From the NCBI GenBank assembly GCA_030637025.1, contig DAOVVV010000047.1, positions 1 to 14,675 on the forward strand: a stretch of 14,675 nucleotides of DNA, given 5' to 3'. The notes beneath the pieces were generated by a model. That model did not search any database. It worked only from the letters and a program-made list of their open reading frames with translations, and was not told where the DNA came from. The position numbers and the translations under genes are program-made. Of this stretch, positions 1 through 7,397 are shown piece by piece (positions within the stretch are counted from its first letter, which is position 1; each line of letters opens with the position of its first letter). The DNA is from JAGLHV01 sp023143305 [NCBI: Clostridia bacterium]. Lineage in GTDB: Bacteria; CBDUZB01; JAGLHV01.

Positions 1-138
1 ATTCAGGATGTTAATATTCCGGCGGAGAAAGTTAGGATTAAAGGGCATGGAGCAAGCAGGCCGAGAGCTTCTAATGCTACAGCTAAAGGAAGAGCTAAAA
101 ACAGAAGGGTGGAAATTATTGTAATTCCGGAAAAATAA
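1..138 (+). CDS. C-terminal end of an OmpA-domain outer-membrane/periplasmic protein (5' truncated)
   Basis: The reading frame is open from base 1 and ends at TAA 136-138, giving the last 45 residues of a longer protein. The residues follow the end of the OmpA-like peptidoglycan-binding domain: a G-H-G segment, then P, then N-A-T-A-K-G-R-A-K-N-R-R-V-E-I, matching the family pattern N-x-x-x-x-GR-x-x-NRRVE. In this family the R of NRRVE and neighbouring residues bind diaminopimelate in peptidoglycan, anchoring an outer-membrane protein or lipoprotein to the wall. The N-terminal part lies outside the window, so the full architecture is unknown. The barrel protein at the far end of the window has a FlgD-like tail and could carry a similar OmpA end, but that is a guess. 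The domain call is confident; the whole-protein identity is not. Confidence 0.85.
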   Translation: MQDVNIPAEKVRIKGHGASRPRASNATAKGRAKNRRVEIIVIPEK

Positions 139-228
139 TTTATCTTATGAATTAACGGCTAAATTGGTAGAATGACTTTTGGTGTATGATTTAATGGAAT
201 ATGAAACTAAAAAGTGGCTGAAATTTGA

Positions 229-240
229 ATAGCATGCTAT
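229..240. other. 12-bp perfect palindrome upstream of the barrel-TPR gene
   Basis: ATAGCATGCTAT reads the same on both strands and lies 46 bases before the GTG start at 287. It overlaps a possible -10 hexamer, TATATT at 238-243, that lacks a good -35. It could be an operator. A few 12-bp perfect palindromes are expected by chance in a window this size, so the support is weak. The rest of the 148-base spacer 139-286 shows nothing else I can name. Confidence 0.2.
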
Positions 241-286
241 ATTTACAAATAGATGGAAGAATAATAAAAAAATTCGAAGGGATAAT

Positions 287-2386
287 GTGGAAAAGAGTAA
301 AAAAGGAAAAATTATTTTTATTGGGTGTTTTATTTTATATGTTATTATACAGCCGATATTTTGTGCCGGGGAGAAAGAAGGTACAGCCGCAGGAATCATT
401 TTAAAGAAGGAAATAGGTGCCCGACAAATGGGTATGGGGGGAGCACAGACGGCCATAGTGGATGATGTAAATGCTCTTTGTTATAATCCAGCCGGATTAG
501 CGAGCATTACCCATGCAGAAATGAGTACAATGTATTTGGATGGATTGGCAGATGTAATTTATGGATTTATGGGGTATGTCCAACCATTAAAAACAATTCC
601 CGATTCAAAATTGAAGAATAAAGAAGAAAAAGGCAGGTATGGAACTTTAGGAATAGGAGTACTTGCTTTGCAGGGGGGAGAAATAGAAATAAATTATTTA
701 GATGGAACTTCAGAAAAAAAGATAGTACAAGCAGATTATCTTTTAACCGTAGGATATGGAAGGGAGATTAAAAAAATACTGCTGGGAATAAACTTTAAAA
801 CAATTTATACCACTTTGGTGGAAAAATACAGTGCATATGCTTTTGCGTTAGATGTGGGTGGAATTTATAGGTTCCCTTATGATAAGTTGAAAGGATTAAG
901 TCTTGGTGTTGTTTTGCAAAATTTGGGTACAGAAATAAAATATGAAGAAAATGGGGATCCGTTACCTTTAACCATTAAAATAGGTGCTGCTTATAAAAAG
1001 AGATTTAATCGGATGCATTATATACAAGGAGCAGTGGATGTTCTAAAGAGCACGGACAATCAAGTAAGGAAAAATATAGGACTGGAATACGTTTTTAACG
1101 ATAGATTAGCCGGAAGGATAGGAACCAGGCTGGGTTATGATTTAGGGGGAATGACTTATGGTTTAGGTATATATATGAATAAAGTAAAATTAGATTATGC
1201 GTGGATATATGGAAAGGATTGGGATAATCGGCACCTGATTTCTCTTTCTTTCCCATTTTCAGGAAGGCCAATCAAAAAGGAAAAAAAGAAAAGAAAAATA
1301 AAAAGAGAAAAATCCGGGAAAATTATGCATGAATTTAGTTACGGCATGGATCTTTTTATGAAAAGAAAATGGATAGAGGCAGTGAAAGTTTGGGAAGGAA
1401 TATCAGAGAAAGATCCAAAACATAAATGGGCTTTAACCTGTGCTCAGAAAACAAGAAAAAGATTGACCACGGAAGTAAGAGAATATTGCAATGAAGCTAA
1501 GCAATATTATGAAAAAAAAGAATGGGGAAATGCTTATCAGCTTTGGGTAAAAGCGTGGGAATTGTCCGGGAGAGAGGAAAAAAGAGCGGGAGAAGGAATA
1601 AAAAAAATAAAAAGAAACTTAAAAGTTATGTTTGATTTGGGAGAAAAATTTTATAATAGAGGGAAATATGGTGAAGCGCTCAAAGAATGGATAGGGATTA
1701 ATAGTAAATATCCGGGATATTTAAAAGTAAAAGAAAAAATAGAAAGTGCACGGATTAAAATAAGAGAAATGGATAATAAGGAACAGAAAAAAATAGTTAA
1801 CAATATTATAGCTGAAGCGGTTAATTATAATAGAAAGAGTAAATATTCAAAGGCGGTAGAAAAATTAGGACAAGTTTTAAAAATAAAACCTTCCCACGAA
1901 AAAGCTGTTTTTTATATAAATAAAATAACACAGGAATATTTTAAAAAAGGAATGGTCTTTTATCGAAAAGGAGAATTTTCAGAAGCAATTAATTGTTGGG
2001 GTAAAATTATTAAAATTAATCCGGGAGATAAAAAAGCTAAAATGTGGATAAAAAAAGCAAAGAAAGATTTTAATAAGAAAGTAGTTATATTTTATAAAAA
2101 AGGAATAAACAAATATAACGAAGGTGATTATATAGGTGCGATTAGCTTTTGGAAGAAGGGCTTACGCTGGGTACCGGAGCATAAAGAAATGCGGCGATTT
2201 GCTATTGAAGCAAATTTAGCACAGGGTATTTTGTACTATCGGGAGAACAAATTAGGAGGGGCGATTGATTTTTGGAAGGAAGTGTTAAGACTGGATCCCA
2301 AACATCAGAAAGTGTTGAGTTATTTACGAAGAGCAAAAATGAAACAAAAGAGTTTAGAAGAATTAAACAAAGAAATAAATAAATAA
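287..2386 (+). CDS. PorV/UPF0164-like outer-membrane barrel fused to a C-terminal TPR array
   Basis: This 699-residue protein starts at GTG 287, preceded by GAAGGG (276-281) with a 5-base spacer. An ATG overlapping at 285 is in another frame and stops after about 40 codons. Residues 1-27 are a signal peptide (basic start, hydrophobic core, break near F-C-A-G). Residues about 40-325 match PorV/PorQ-type barrels: the hallmark GARQMGMGGAQTAI, then YNPAGLA, then alternating amphipathic strands ending in the aromatic strand SLSFPFS. A very basic linker (about 330-345) follows. Residues about 346-690 hold TPR-like helical pairs of 34-40 residues with recurring YYxKKxWxxAxxxW and DPKH/NPGDKKA signatures. 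The barrel should sit in the outer membrane with the TPRs probably in the periplasm, where they could bind partner proteins. Most PorV-like proteins are only about 300-400 residues, so the TPR tail roughly doubles the usual length. The exact function is unknown. Confidence 0.85.
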   Translation: MEKSKKGKIIFIGCFILYVIIQPIFCAGEKEGTAAGIILKKEIGARQMGMGGAQTAIVDDVNALCYNPAGLASITHAEMSTMYLDGLADVIYGFMGYVQPLKTIPDSKLKNKEEKGRYGTLGIGVLALQGGEIEINYLDGTSEKKIVQADYLLTVGYGREIKKILLGINFKTIYTTLVEKYSAYAFALDVGGIYRFPYDKLKGLSLGVVLQNLGTEIKYEENGDPLPLTIKIGAAYKKRFNRMHYIQGAVDVLKSTDNQVRKNIGLEYVFNDRLAGRIGTRLGYDLGGMTYGLGIYMNKVKLDYAWIYGKDWDNRHLISLSFPFSGRPIKKEKKKRKIKREKSGKIMHEFSYGMDLFMKRKWIEAVKVWEGISEKDPKHKWALTCAQKTRKRLTTEVREYCNEAKQYYEKKEWGNAYQLWVKAWELSGREEKRAGEGIKKIKRNLKVMFDLGEKFYNRGKYGEALKEWIGINSKYPGYLKVKEKIESARIKIREMDNKEQKKIVNNIIAEAVNYNRKSKYSKAVEKLGQVLKIKPSHEKAVFYINKITQEYFKKGMVFYRKGEFSEAINCWGKIIKINPGDKKAKMWIKKAKKDFNKKVVIFYKKGINKYNEGDYIGAISFWKKGLRWVPEHKEMRRFAIEANLAQGILYYRENKLGGAIDFWKEVLRLDPKHQKVLSYLRRAKMKQKSLEELNKEINK

Positions 2387-2415
2387 ATGGGGTCAGAATA
2401 AATAAATGGGGTCAG
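2378..2415 (+). repeat. Perfect 19-bp tandem duplication containing the repeat's first 8 bases
   Basis: AATAAATAAATGGGGTCAG occurs twice in direct succession at 2378-2396 and 2397-2415. The first unit includes the TAA stop (2384-2386) of the preceding gene. Each unit ends with the first bases of the interspersed repeat, but only the second copy continues into the full repeat. It looks like either slippage at the repeat edge or the scar of a repeat inserted next to an earlier repeat end. Confidence 0.85.
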
Positions 2416-2435
2416 GCCTTGAAATGTGAATTTAG
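2408..2435 (+). repeat. RAYT-associated 28-bp repeat, copy 1 (direct)
   Basis: The element runs from GGGGTCAGGCC to GTGAATTTAG. It is identical to copies 2 and 3 except for G instead of A at the ninth base. Similarity to copy 3 continues for about nine more bases (GACAGAA at 2438-2444). It lies 22 bases after the stop of the barrel-TPR gene. Confidence 0.9.
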
Positions 2436-2505
2436 GCGACAGAAGGAAAAAAAGTTTATATAAATGTTCCATAAGATATAATTTTTAGATACGGTTGAAT
2501 TGTAC

Positions 2506-2515
2506 AAGGGGGTGG
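2506..2515 (+). promoter_or_regulatory. Strong ribosome binding site fixing a TTG start
   Basis: AAGGGGGTGG is a near-complete match to the anti-Shine-Dalgarno complement and lies 7 bases before TTG 2523. The ATG at 2516 is followed by an in-frame stop after four codons, so TTG is the start. The paralogous gene has the matching element before a GTG, which supports this choice. Confidence 0.85.
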
Positions 2516-2522
2516 ATGAATA

Positions 2523-4550
2523 TTGAATAAAGCATATTTCACAAATAAAACAATTGTTTTTGTTTTGTTTATTTTAGTTAGATTAGTTTGTTGGGCAGAA
2601 GGAGCCTGGTTAGATGGTTGGTCCAGGCGAGCACCTATAACCGTTACCGGTTCTACCGTTGGGGCACAAACCAATTATCAGGTAAAAAGGGAAGTCACTT
2701 ATGATGCGGATATGCAGGGAGATTTTGACGATATAAGGTTTACTTCCTCTGATGGGATAACCCTGCTTGATTATTGGCTGGAGGTTTCTACCCCTTCGAT
2801 TGCTGCTACTTTCTGGATAGAAGTTCCTTCTATTCCTGTTTCACCCGGTACCAGTTCAATATATATCTATTATGGAAATCCGTCGATAGGTTCTGATGCT
2901 GACGGGGGTAATACTTTTATCCTTTTTGATGATTTTGAATATCAGGATGCAGATGCAGATACTGCTTTATGGACTCCGCGTTACGAAGTAGGTGGTAGTT
3001 TGGGTTCGGCAGATATTGGGATAACTGAGAGCGGGAAATTACGGACTTATCAAGGTAAAGCAGATGTAGCAGAACTGACAAAATGGTATGCTGTGCATGG
3101 AGATGGGCAACAACTTCCTGCTGATTTTGCCGCGGAAGTAGAATGGCAAATAGTTGGCGGTATGGATTCTGTGTCGAATTCCTTTGAAGTAAGAAATGTA
3201 AGTCAGTTAACCGGTACTACGGGTTTTGTAGAAATCGGACGAAGTTATTATTATACTGGTGCAGGGGTATATGGAATACATATGTCACAGGATGATGCAA
3301 ATTTTTATAGCGTTATAAATTATGCCATGACAGGTAAATTTCGTTTTAGGAAAGAGGTTAATATCATTTATGGGGATTATGATGTAGGGGATGGTTGGGT
3401 CAATTTAGGGAATTATTCTATTGCATACGATAGTTATATAGGTTTTTCGGAGAAATCATGGGTGTATACTATGATGAGTTCTGCTGAGTGTAGATGGGAC
3501 AACCTGTTCGTTCGTAAATATATTTCTCCGGAACCGCTGGTAGGGATAATAGGAAGCGAAGAAAATGGAAATAGTAGTACTATGTTTACCAATTTTTCAG
3601 GGGCAGATAAAACCGTTTATAATGTTACGGAGGATATTTATGTAACAGTAACTGATTTGGACGAAAATACCAACCCGTTATCACAGCAAACAGTCATTGT
3701 TACTATTACCAATAGCCTTACCGGGGATAGCGAGACAATTACTCTGATAGAAACAGGGAATGATACAGGAGTATTTAGGAATACATCCGGAGTTCCGATG
3801 AATATTAATCCTGTTGGTATACCTGGTAATAACGAATTGGAAGTGATTGGTGGAGAGAATATAAATGTGGGTTATACTGACAATGATGATGGAGGAGACA
3901 GCTCCGGTGATATTGCTAATTTAACGGATTCTACTTTGCCTCAAACACCAATAGTAAGTCTTACTTCTTTTTCCGGGGGAACAACTATGAAAAAAGATGA
4001 AAGAGCAATAGTTAATGGGTCGACAGAATTAGAGGTAAGTATTTATAATGTGGTGGTAAAGGATCAGCAGGAAAATGTTTTAAGTGAAGGGATAACTACG
4101 CAGGTAAATATAAATGCCCTGGGAGAAATTAGCGGATATGTAGACTTAGGAAGTTTAGAGGTCTATCCTTTAGTTAAGGCAATAAAAGTAGAAATAATAG
4201 TAGAAGAGGGGTCTGGTAACAGATCATCTGCGGGTGTTTCTAATTATGTAAGAATAGCATCCGGAATAAATAAAATTACTCCCTATAACAATTTATTTAA
4301 TCCTAAAAAAGGAGAAGGATGCCAGATAAAAATAGAATTGATAGAGGATACTCATGTTACCGTGAAATTGTATACTTTGGTAGGAGATTTGGTTAAAGTT
4401 TTGGTAGACGAAGATAAACAAACCGGTACCGAGATAATTTATTGGTATGGAAAAAATAATTTTGGTGATGAGGTAGCCAGCGGGACCTACTTGTTACGCA
4501 TAGAAGCAGGAAGTTTTAAAGACACCAAAAAAATATGCATCATTAAATAA
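2523..4550 (+). CDS. DUF2341-domain secreted surface protein with Ig-like modules and FlgD/type IX-like C-terminal domain (paralog A)
   Basis: This 675-residue protein starts at TTG 2523, set by the Shine-Dalgarno at 2506-2515. Residues 1-25 form a signal peptide ending C-W-A before E-G-A-W. Residues about 26-125 fit DUF2341 (WLDGWSRRAPITV start, DFDDIRF, SIYIYYGNP). Residues about 130-345 look like a LamG-like jelly roll (ILFDDF, then WDNLFVRKYISPEP). Residues about 353-465 form an Ig-like module with acidic, possibly calcium-binding turns (VTDLDENTN, ETGNDTG, YTDNDDGGD). Residues about 470-580 form a second beta-rich module absent from paralog B. Residues 585-675 form a FlgD-like/type IX-like end (VKLYTLVGDLVK, ASGTYLLRI, KKICIIK). 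The protein is probably exported and surface-displayed; ligand or activity is unknown. It sits in a repeat-bounded cassette upstream of paralog B. Confidence 0.88.
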   Translation: MNKAYFTNKTIVFVLFILVRLVCWAEGAWLDGWSRRAPITVTGSTVGAQTNYQVKREVTYDADMQGDFDDIRFTSSDGITLLDYWLEVSTPSIAATFWIEVPSIPVSPGTSSIYIYYGNPSIGSDADGGNTFILFDDFEYQDADADTALWTPRYEVGGSLGSADIGITESGKLRTYQGKADVAELTKWYAVHGDGQQLPADFAAEVEWQIVGGMDSVSNSFEVRNVSQLTGTTGFVEIGRSYYYTGAGVYGIHMSQDDANFYSVINYAMTGKFRFRKEVNIIYGDYDVGDGWVNLGNYSIAYDSYIGFSEKSWVYTMMSSAECRWDNLFVRKYISPEPLVGIIGSEENGNSSTMFTNFSGADKTVYNVTEDIYVTVTDLDENTNPLSQQTVIVTITNSLTGDSETITLIETGNDTGVFRNTSGVPMNINPVGIPGNNELEVIGGENINVGYTDNDDGGDSSGDIANLTDSTLPQTPIVSLTSFSGGTTMKKDERAIVNGSTELEVSIYNVVVKDQQENVLSEGITTQVNINALGEISGYVDLGSLEVYPLVKAIKVEIIVEEGSGNRSSAGVSNYVRIASGINKITPYNNLFNPKKGEGCQIKIELIEDTHVTVKLYTLVGDLVKVLVDEDKQTGTEIIYWYGKNNFGDEVASGTYLLRIEAGSFKDTKKICIIK

Positions 4551-4560
4551 TTAAATAAAT

Positions 4561-4588
4561 GGGGTCAGACCTTGAAATGTGAATTTAG
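4561..4588 (+). repeat. RAYT-associated 28-bp repeat, copy 2 (direct)
   Basis: The sequence runs from GGGGTCAGACC to GTGAATTTAG and is identical to copy 3 over all 28 bases. It starts 10 bases after the stop of the first DUF2341 gene and is preceded by AAATAAAT, which is also conserved at the other direct copies. Confidence 0.92.
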
Positions 4589-4589
4589 T

Positions 4590-4618
4590 TTGACAAAAGA
4601 AGAAAAAAAGTCTATATA
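4590..4618 (+). promoter_or_regulatory. Sigma-70-type promoter at the edge of repeat copy 2
   Basis: A consensus TTGACA (4590-4595) lies two bases past the 28-bp repeat, with a 17-base spacer to TATATA (4613-4618); TATAAA at 4615-4620 is the 19-base alternative. A perfect TATAAT at 4633-4638 is also conserved in the paralogous leader (2477-2482) but has no good -35. The first copy has a degraded GCGACA at 2436-2441 with a 15-base spacer, so the two paralogs may differ in strength. Confidence 0.5.
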
Positions 4619-4661
4619 AATGTTCTATAAGGTATAATTTTTAGAGACGGTTGAATTGTTC

Positions 4662-4671
4662 AAGGGAGTGG
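4662..4671 (+). promoter_or_regulatory. Ribosome binding site that moves the start of the second DUF2341 gene to 4680
   Basis: AAGGGAGTGG sits 8 bases before GTG 4680. It aligns with the Shine-Dalgarno of the first paralog. An upstream in-frame TTG at 4656 would place this element inside the coding sequence and add eight residues with no counterpart in the paralog. Confidence 0.8.
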
Positions 4672-4679
4672 GATTAATC

Positions 4680-6380
4680 GTGAAAAAAGCATATTTTGGA
4701 AATAAAACAATTGTTTTTGTTTTGTTTATTTTAGTTAGATTAGTTTGTTGGGCAGAAGGAGCCTGGTTAGATGGTTGGTCCAGGCGAGCACCTATAACCG
4801 TTACCGGTTCTACCGTTGGTGCACAAACCAATTATCAGGTAAAAAGGGAAGTCACTTATGATGCGGATATGCAGGGAGATTTTGACGATATCAGGTTTAC
4901 TTCCTCTGATGGGATAACCCTGCTTGATTATTGGCTGGAGGTTTCTACCCCTTCGATTGCTGCTACTTTCTGGATAGAAGTTCCTTCTATTCCTGTTTCA
5001 CCCGGTACCGGTTCAATATATATCTATTATGGAAATCCGTCGGTAGGTTCTGATGCTGACGGGGGTAATACTTTTATCCTTTTTGATGATTTTAATTATC
5101 AGGATGCCGATGCAGATACTGCTTTATGGACTCCTCGCTATGAAGTAGGTAGTAGTTTGGGGTTGGCAGACATTGGGATAACTGAGAGCGGAAAATTACG
5201 AACTTATCAAGATAGAGCAGATGGAGTAGAACAGAAAAAGTGGTATGCTGTGCATGGAGATGGGCAACAACTCCCTGTTGATTTTGCCGCAGAAGTAGAA
5301 TGGCGAATTCTTACTGATTATCCGGATGCTGCATCAAATTCATTTGAAGTAAGAAATATAAATCAGTTAACCGGAGAGACTGGATTTGTAGAAATCGGAC
5401 GAGCTTATTATCAATGTAGTACGAATGGGATACGAATGAGTCAGGATAATAGCAATGATTACACTTTTGCGACTCAGAGTCGTAATGGCAAATATCGTTT
5501 GAGAAAGTTGGGCAACACAATTTACGGGGATTATGATATAGGGGGTGGTTGGGTCAATTTAGGGAGTTATTCAATTTCATATGATACTTATATTGGTTTT
5601 GCGGCGAAGTCATGGGTATATGAAATGCAATGTAATGCAGATTGTAGATGGGAGAACCTTTTTATTCACCAATATGTTTCTCCTGAACCATTAGTAGGAC
5701 CAATCGGGGGAGAAGATGGTGGAGGGAGTAATACTATGTTTACCGATGCATCAGGGATAGAAAAGTTTTCCTATAATACCCAAGAAGGTATCTATGTTAC
5801 CGTGATAGATGCTGATGAAAATAATAATGGAATTTCCCGGGAAACAGTAACAGTTACCCTTACGGATAGTTTTACCGGTGATAGCGAGACGATTACCCTG
5901 ACAGAAACAGGGAATGACACAGGGATATTTAGAAATACCGTCGGACTTGGTCTGGATATTAATTTTGTAGGTGTACCGGGTAATTCCCAATTGGAAGTAG
6001 CGGGAGGGGAAAATATAAAGGTGAGCTATACAGACGATGATGATTTTTCGGATATAAGTTTTGATAATGTAAGCGCAGCAATAACGGTAAAGGATAAATT
6101 GCATTCTAATTTTCCTAATCCATTTAGGCCGCATAAGGACACAAATACCACGATACAATATGATTTAGAGCAGGATGTAAATAGTATAAGGATTCAGATT
6201 TATACAGTTAACGGAGATTTAATAAAAAAATGGGAGGGAGAAACTACATCAGGAAGGCACCGTATTTTGTGGGACGGGAAGAATGATAATAAAAAAGCTG
6301 TATCTTCGGGGATGTATTTTATAGTAATAAAGAAGAACGGTAAAATAATGGATAGAAAAAGAATGGTAATAATAAAGTAA
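4680..6380 (+). CDS. DUF2341-domain secreted surface protein with one Ig-like module and FlgD/type IX-like C-terminal domain (paralog B)
   Basis: From the GTG start this protein has 566 residues. The order is signal peptide (1-25, same C-W-A cleavage region as paralog A), DUF2341 (about 26-125, nearly identical to paralog A), LamG-like jelly roll (about 130-340, diverged), an Ig-like module (about 352-455, acidic loops VIDADENNN, ETGNDTG and YTDDDD), and a 91-residue FlgD-like end (476-566). That end carries FPNPFRPH, IQIYTVNGDLIKKW, ILWDGKND, SSGMYFIVI and a final RKRMVIIK. It lacks the second Ig-like module of paralog A, and its C-terminal domain is closer to the canonical form. It is predicted to be exported and held at the surface. 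It is transcribed from its own repeat-edge promoter or from the upstream genes, and is followed seven bases later by repeat copy 3. Confidence 0.88.
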   Translation: MKKAYFGNKTIVFVLFILVRLVCWAEGAWLDGWSRRAPITVTGSTVGAQTNYQVKREVTYDADMQGDFDDIRFTSSDGITLLDYWLEVSTPSIAATFWIEVPSIPVSPGTGSIYIYYGNPSVGSDADGGNTFILFDDFNYQDADADTALWTPRYEVGSSLGLADIGITESGKLRTYQDRADGVEQKKWYAVHGDGQQLPVDFAAEVEWRILTDYPDAASNSFEVRNINQLTGETGFVEIGRAYYQCSTNGIRMSQDNSNDYTFATQSRNGKYRLRKLGNTIYGDYDIGGGWVNLGSYSISYDTYIGFAAKSWVYEMQCNADCRWENLFIHQYVSPEPLVGPIGGEDGGGSNTMFTDASGIEKFSYNTQEGIYVTVIDADENNNGISRETVTVTLTDSFTGDSETITLTETGNDTGIFRNTVGLGLDINFVGVPGNSQLEVAGGENIKVSYTDDDDFSDISFDNVSAAITVKDKLHSNFPNPFRPHKDTNTTIQYDLEQDVNSIRIQIYTVNGDLIKKWEGETTSGRHRILWDGKNDNKKAVSSGMYFIVIKKNGKIMDRKRMVIIK

Positions 6381-6386
6381 ATAAAC

Positions 6387-6414
6387 GGGGTCAGACCTTG
6401 AAATGTGAATTTAG
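6387..6414 (+). repeat. RAYT-associated 28-bp repeat, copy 3: left end of the RAYT unit (direct)
   Basis: The sequence is identical to copy 2. It begins six bases after the stop of paralog B and 63 bases before the transposase ATG. The mirror copy at 7374-7401 matches at 27 of 28 bases, making the two an inverted-repeat pair around the transposase gene. The GGTCAGACC core is itself a pseudo-palindrome. Confidence 0.93.
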
Positions 6415-6443
6415 TTGACAGAATAAGAAAACAGGGATAGTAT
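6415..6443 (+). promoter_or_regulatory. Candidate promoter for the transposase at the repeat edge
   Basis: TTGACA (6415-6420) directly abuts the repeat, followed by a 17-base spacer and TAGTAT (6438-6443). The predicted transcript start would fall at or next to the ATG at 6450, leaving little or no leader. The only Shine-Dalgarno-like sequence (AGGGA, 6434-6437 region) is 12 bases from the ATG, which would fit weak translation. Confidence 0.4.
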
Positions 6444-6449
6444 CTATAT

Positions 6450-7397
6450 ATGTCAAGACCGTATCGTTTACAGGAAAAAAATAGTCTTTATCATATTACG
6501 AGTCGCGGAGACGACAGAAAAAAAATATATCTCAGTGATTCGGATTACAAGAAATTTCTTGAATATATTTTAAAGGCAAAAGATAAGTATCAATTTTATC
6601 TTTACGCTTATGTTTTAATGCCCAACCATTATCATCTTCTCATAGAAACCAGACAACCGAATTTATCCAGAATAATGCAATATATTAATACTTCTTATAC
6701 GGTTTATTACAATATTAAGCGAAAGCGATGCGGGCATTTGTTTCAAGGGCGTTATAAGTCAATAATTGTAGATAAAGATAGTTATTTGTTGGAATTGACG
6801 AGATATATTCATTTGAATCCTTTTCGGGCAAAAAATAGCCGAAGCCATGAAAAATATAAATGGTCAAGTTATAAGGAATATATTAACAGGAAAGGAAAGG
6901 GTTATATAGATAAAGAGGAAATAAATAAATATATTAATATAAGCAAGAAACAGTATGAGAAATTTATACTTGATGGGAAGGGTAAAGAGAAAGATATTTT
7001 TAAAAATGTATATGCCGGATGTATGTTAGGAAAAGCAGAATTTATTGAGAATAGATTGAAAGATTTAAAAGGACAGGTGGAAAAAAAAGATGTTCTATAT
7101 AAAAAAGAGTTAAAGAGTTGCATGGATAAAGAAGAGGTAATTAAAATAGTAGAGAGTAGATATGGGAAAGGAATAAAGGAATTATGCAAAAGGAAAACCC
7201 CTTCTATTGTAGAGAGGAAAATAACAATTTATTTAATGAAAAGATTTTTAAGTTTAACAAATAAAGAAATAGGAAAAATATTTGGGATAAGTTATTCTGC
7301 AGTATGTAAAGTTGCAAAGGATGTGGAAAGATTGATGGGGGAAAGCATTAAGTTTAATAAAGAAATTGAAAAGCTAATTTCACATTTCAAGGTCTGA
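6450..7397 (+). CDS. REP-associated tyrosine transposase (RAYT, Y1/HUH family) with DnaA-like C-terminal helix-turn-helix
   Basis: The 315-residue protein has the Y1 transposase fold signatures in order. These are an N-terminal SRPYRLQ and YHITSRG strand (1-20), the metal-binding HUH motif MPNHYHLLIE with H60 and H62, GHLFQGRYKS (95-104), and LTRYIHLNPFRA (116-127), where Y119 is the likely catalytic tyrosine and Y112 the alternative. Residues about 250-300 (IVERKITIYLMKR, then LTNKEIGKIFGISYSAVCKV) resemble the DnaA C-terminal DNA-binding domain often found in longer RAYTs; E. coli RAYT is only about 165 residues. The enzyme should cut and rejoin single-stranded DNA at its cognate repeat. 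The final residues LISHFKV and the TGA stop are encoded inside the right-hand inverted repeat. All key residues are present, so it looks intact. Confidence 0.93.
   Translation: MSRPYRLQEKNSLYHITSRGDDRKKIYLSDSDYKKFLEYILKAKDKYQFYLYAYVLMPNHYHLLIETRQPNLSRIMQYINTSYTVYYNIKRKRCGHLFQGRYKSIIVDKDSYLLELTRYIHLNPFRAKNSRSHEKYKWSSYKEYINRKGKGYIDKEEINKYINISKKQYEKFILDGKGKEKDIFKNVYAGCMLGKAEFIENRLKDLKGQVEKKDVLYKKELKSCMDKEEVIKIVESRYGKGIKELCKRKTPSIVERKITIYLMKRFLSLTNKEIGKIFGISYSAVCKVAKDVERLMGESIKFNKEIEKLISHFKV

Larger units (their letters stand above)
2408..3146 (+). repeat. Segmental duplication, upstream copy (pairs with 4561-5303)
   Basis: The repeat, the whole intergenic leader and the first about 208 codons of the DUF2341 gene recur downstream at an offset of 2153-2157 bases. 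From about 2560 to 2930 I count only a handful of differences in roughly 370 bases (about 98% identity by eye). From 2936 to 3146 identity drops to about 90%, and beyond an indel near 3150 it drops clearly further. The conserved leader includes a TATAAT (2477-2482) and the strong Shine-Dalgarno. Confidence 0.9.
4561..5303 (+). repeat. Segmental duplication, downstream copy (pairs with 2408-3146)
   Basis: This is the second member of the duplicated repeat-leader-gene-start segment. The leader differs from the first copy by a few substitutions and small indels, and the coding offset is a constant 2157 bases through 5303. Differences cluster after about 5090. Confidence 0.9.

Noticed and set aside
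285-404. Alternative ATG start overlapping the GTG of the barrel-TPR gene, encoding a short signal-like hydrophobic stretch
   Set aside because: It lies in a different frame and stops after about 40 codons. The hydrophobicity follows from the overlapping signal peptide. A frameshift is not needed because the GTG frame has a good ribosome binding site and signal peptide.
145-456. Minus-strand open frame of about 100 codons overlapping the start of the barrel-TPR gene
   Set aside because: Low-complexity hydrophobic translation, no ribosome binding site seen, and it overlaps the signal-peptide region of a clear plus-strand gene.
2456-2674. Minus-strand small open frame, repeated with nearly the same translation at 4625-4831
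   Set aside because: The apparent conservation between the two is fully explained by the segmental duplication of the DUF2341 leader and gene start. The frame is antisense to coding sequence and has no recognisable features.
4656-4679. Extended start (TTG 4656) for the second DUF2341 gene
   Set aside because: It would bury the Shine-Dalgarno within the coding sequence and add residues absent from the paralog.
5751-6158. Minus-strand open frame of 135 codons inside the second DUF2341 gene
   Set aside because: Antisense shadow of the Ig-like and C-terminal domains. The translation is cysteine- and isoleucine-rich without domain structure.
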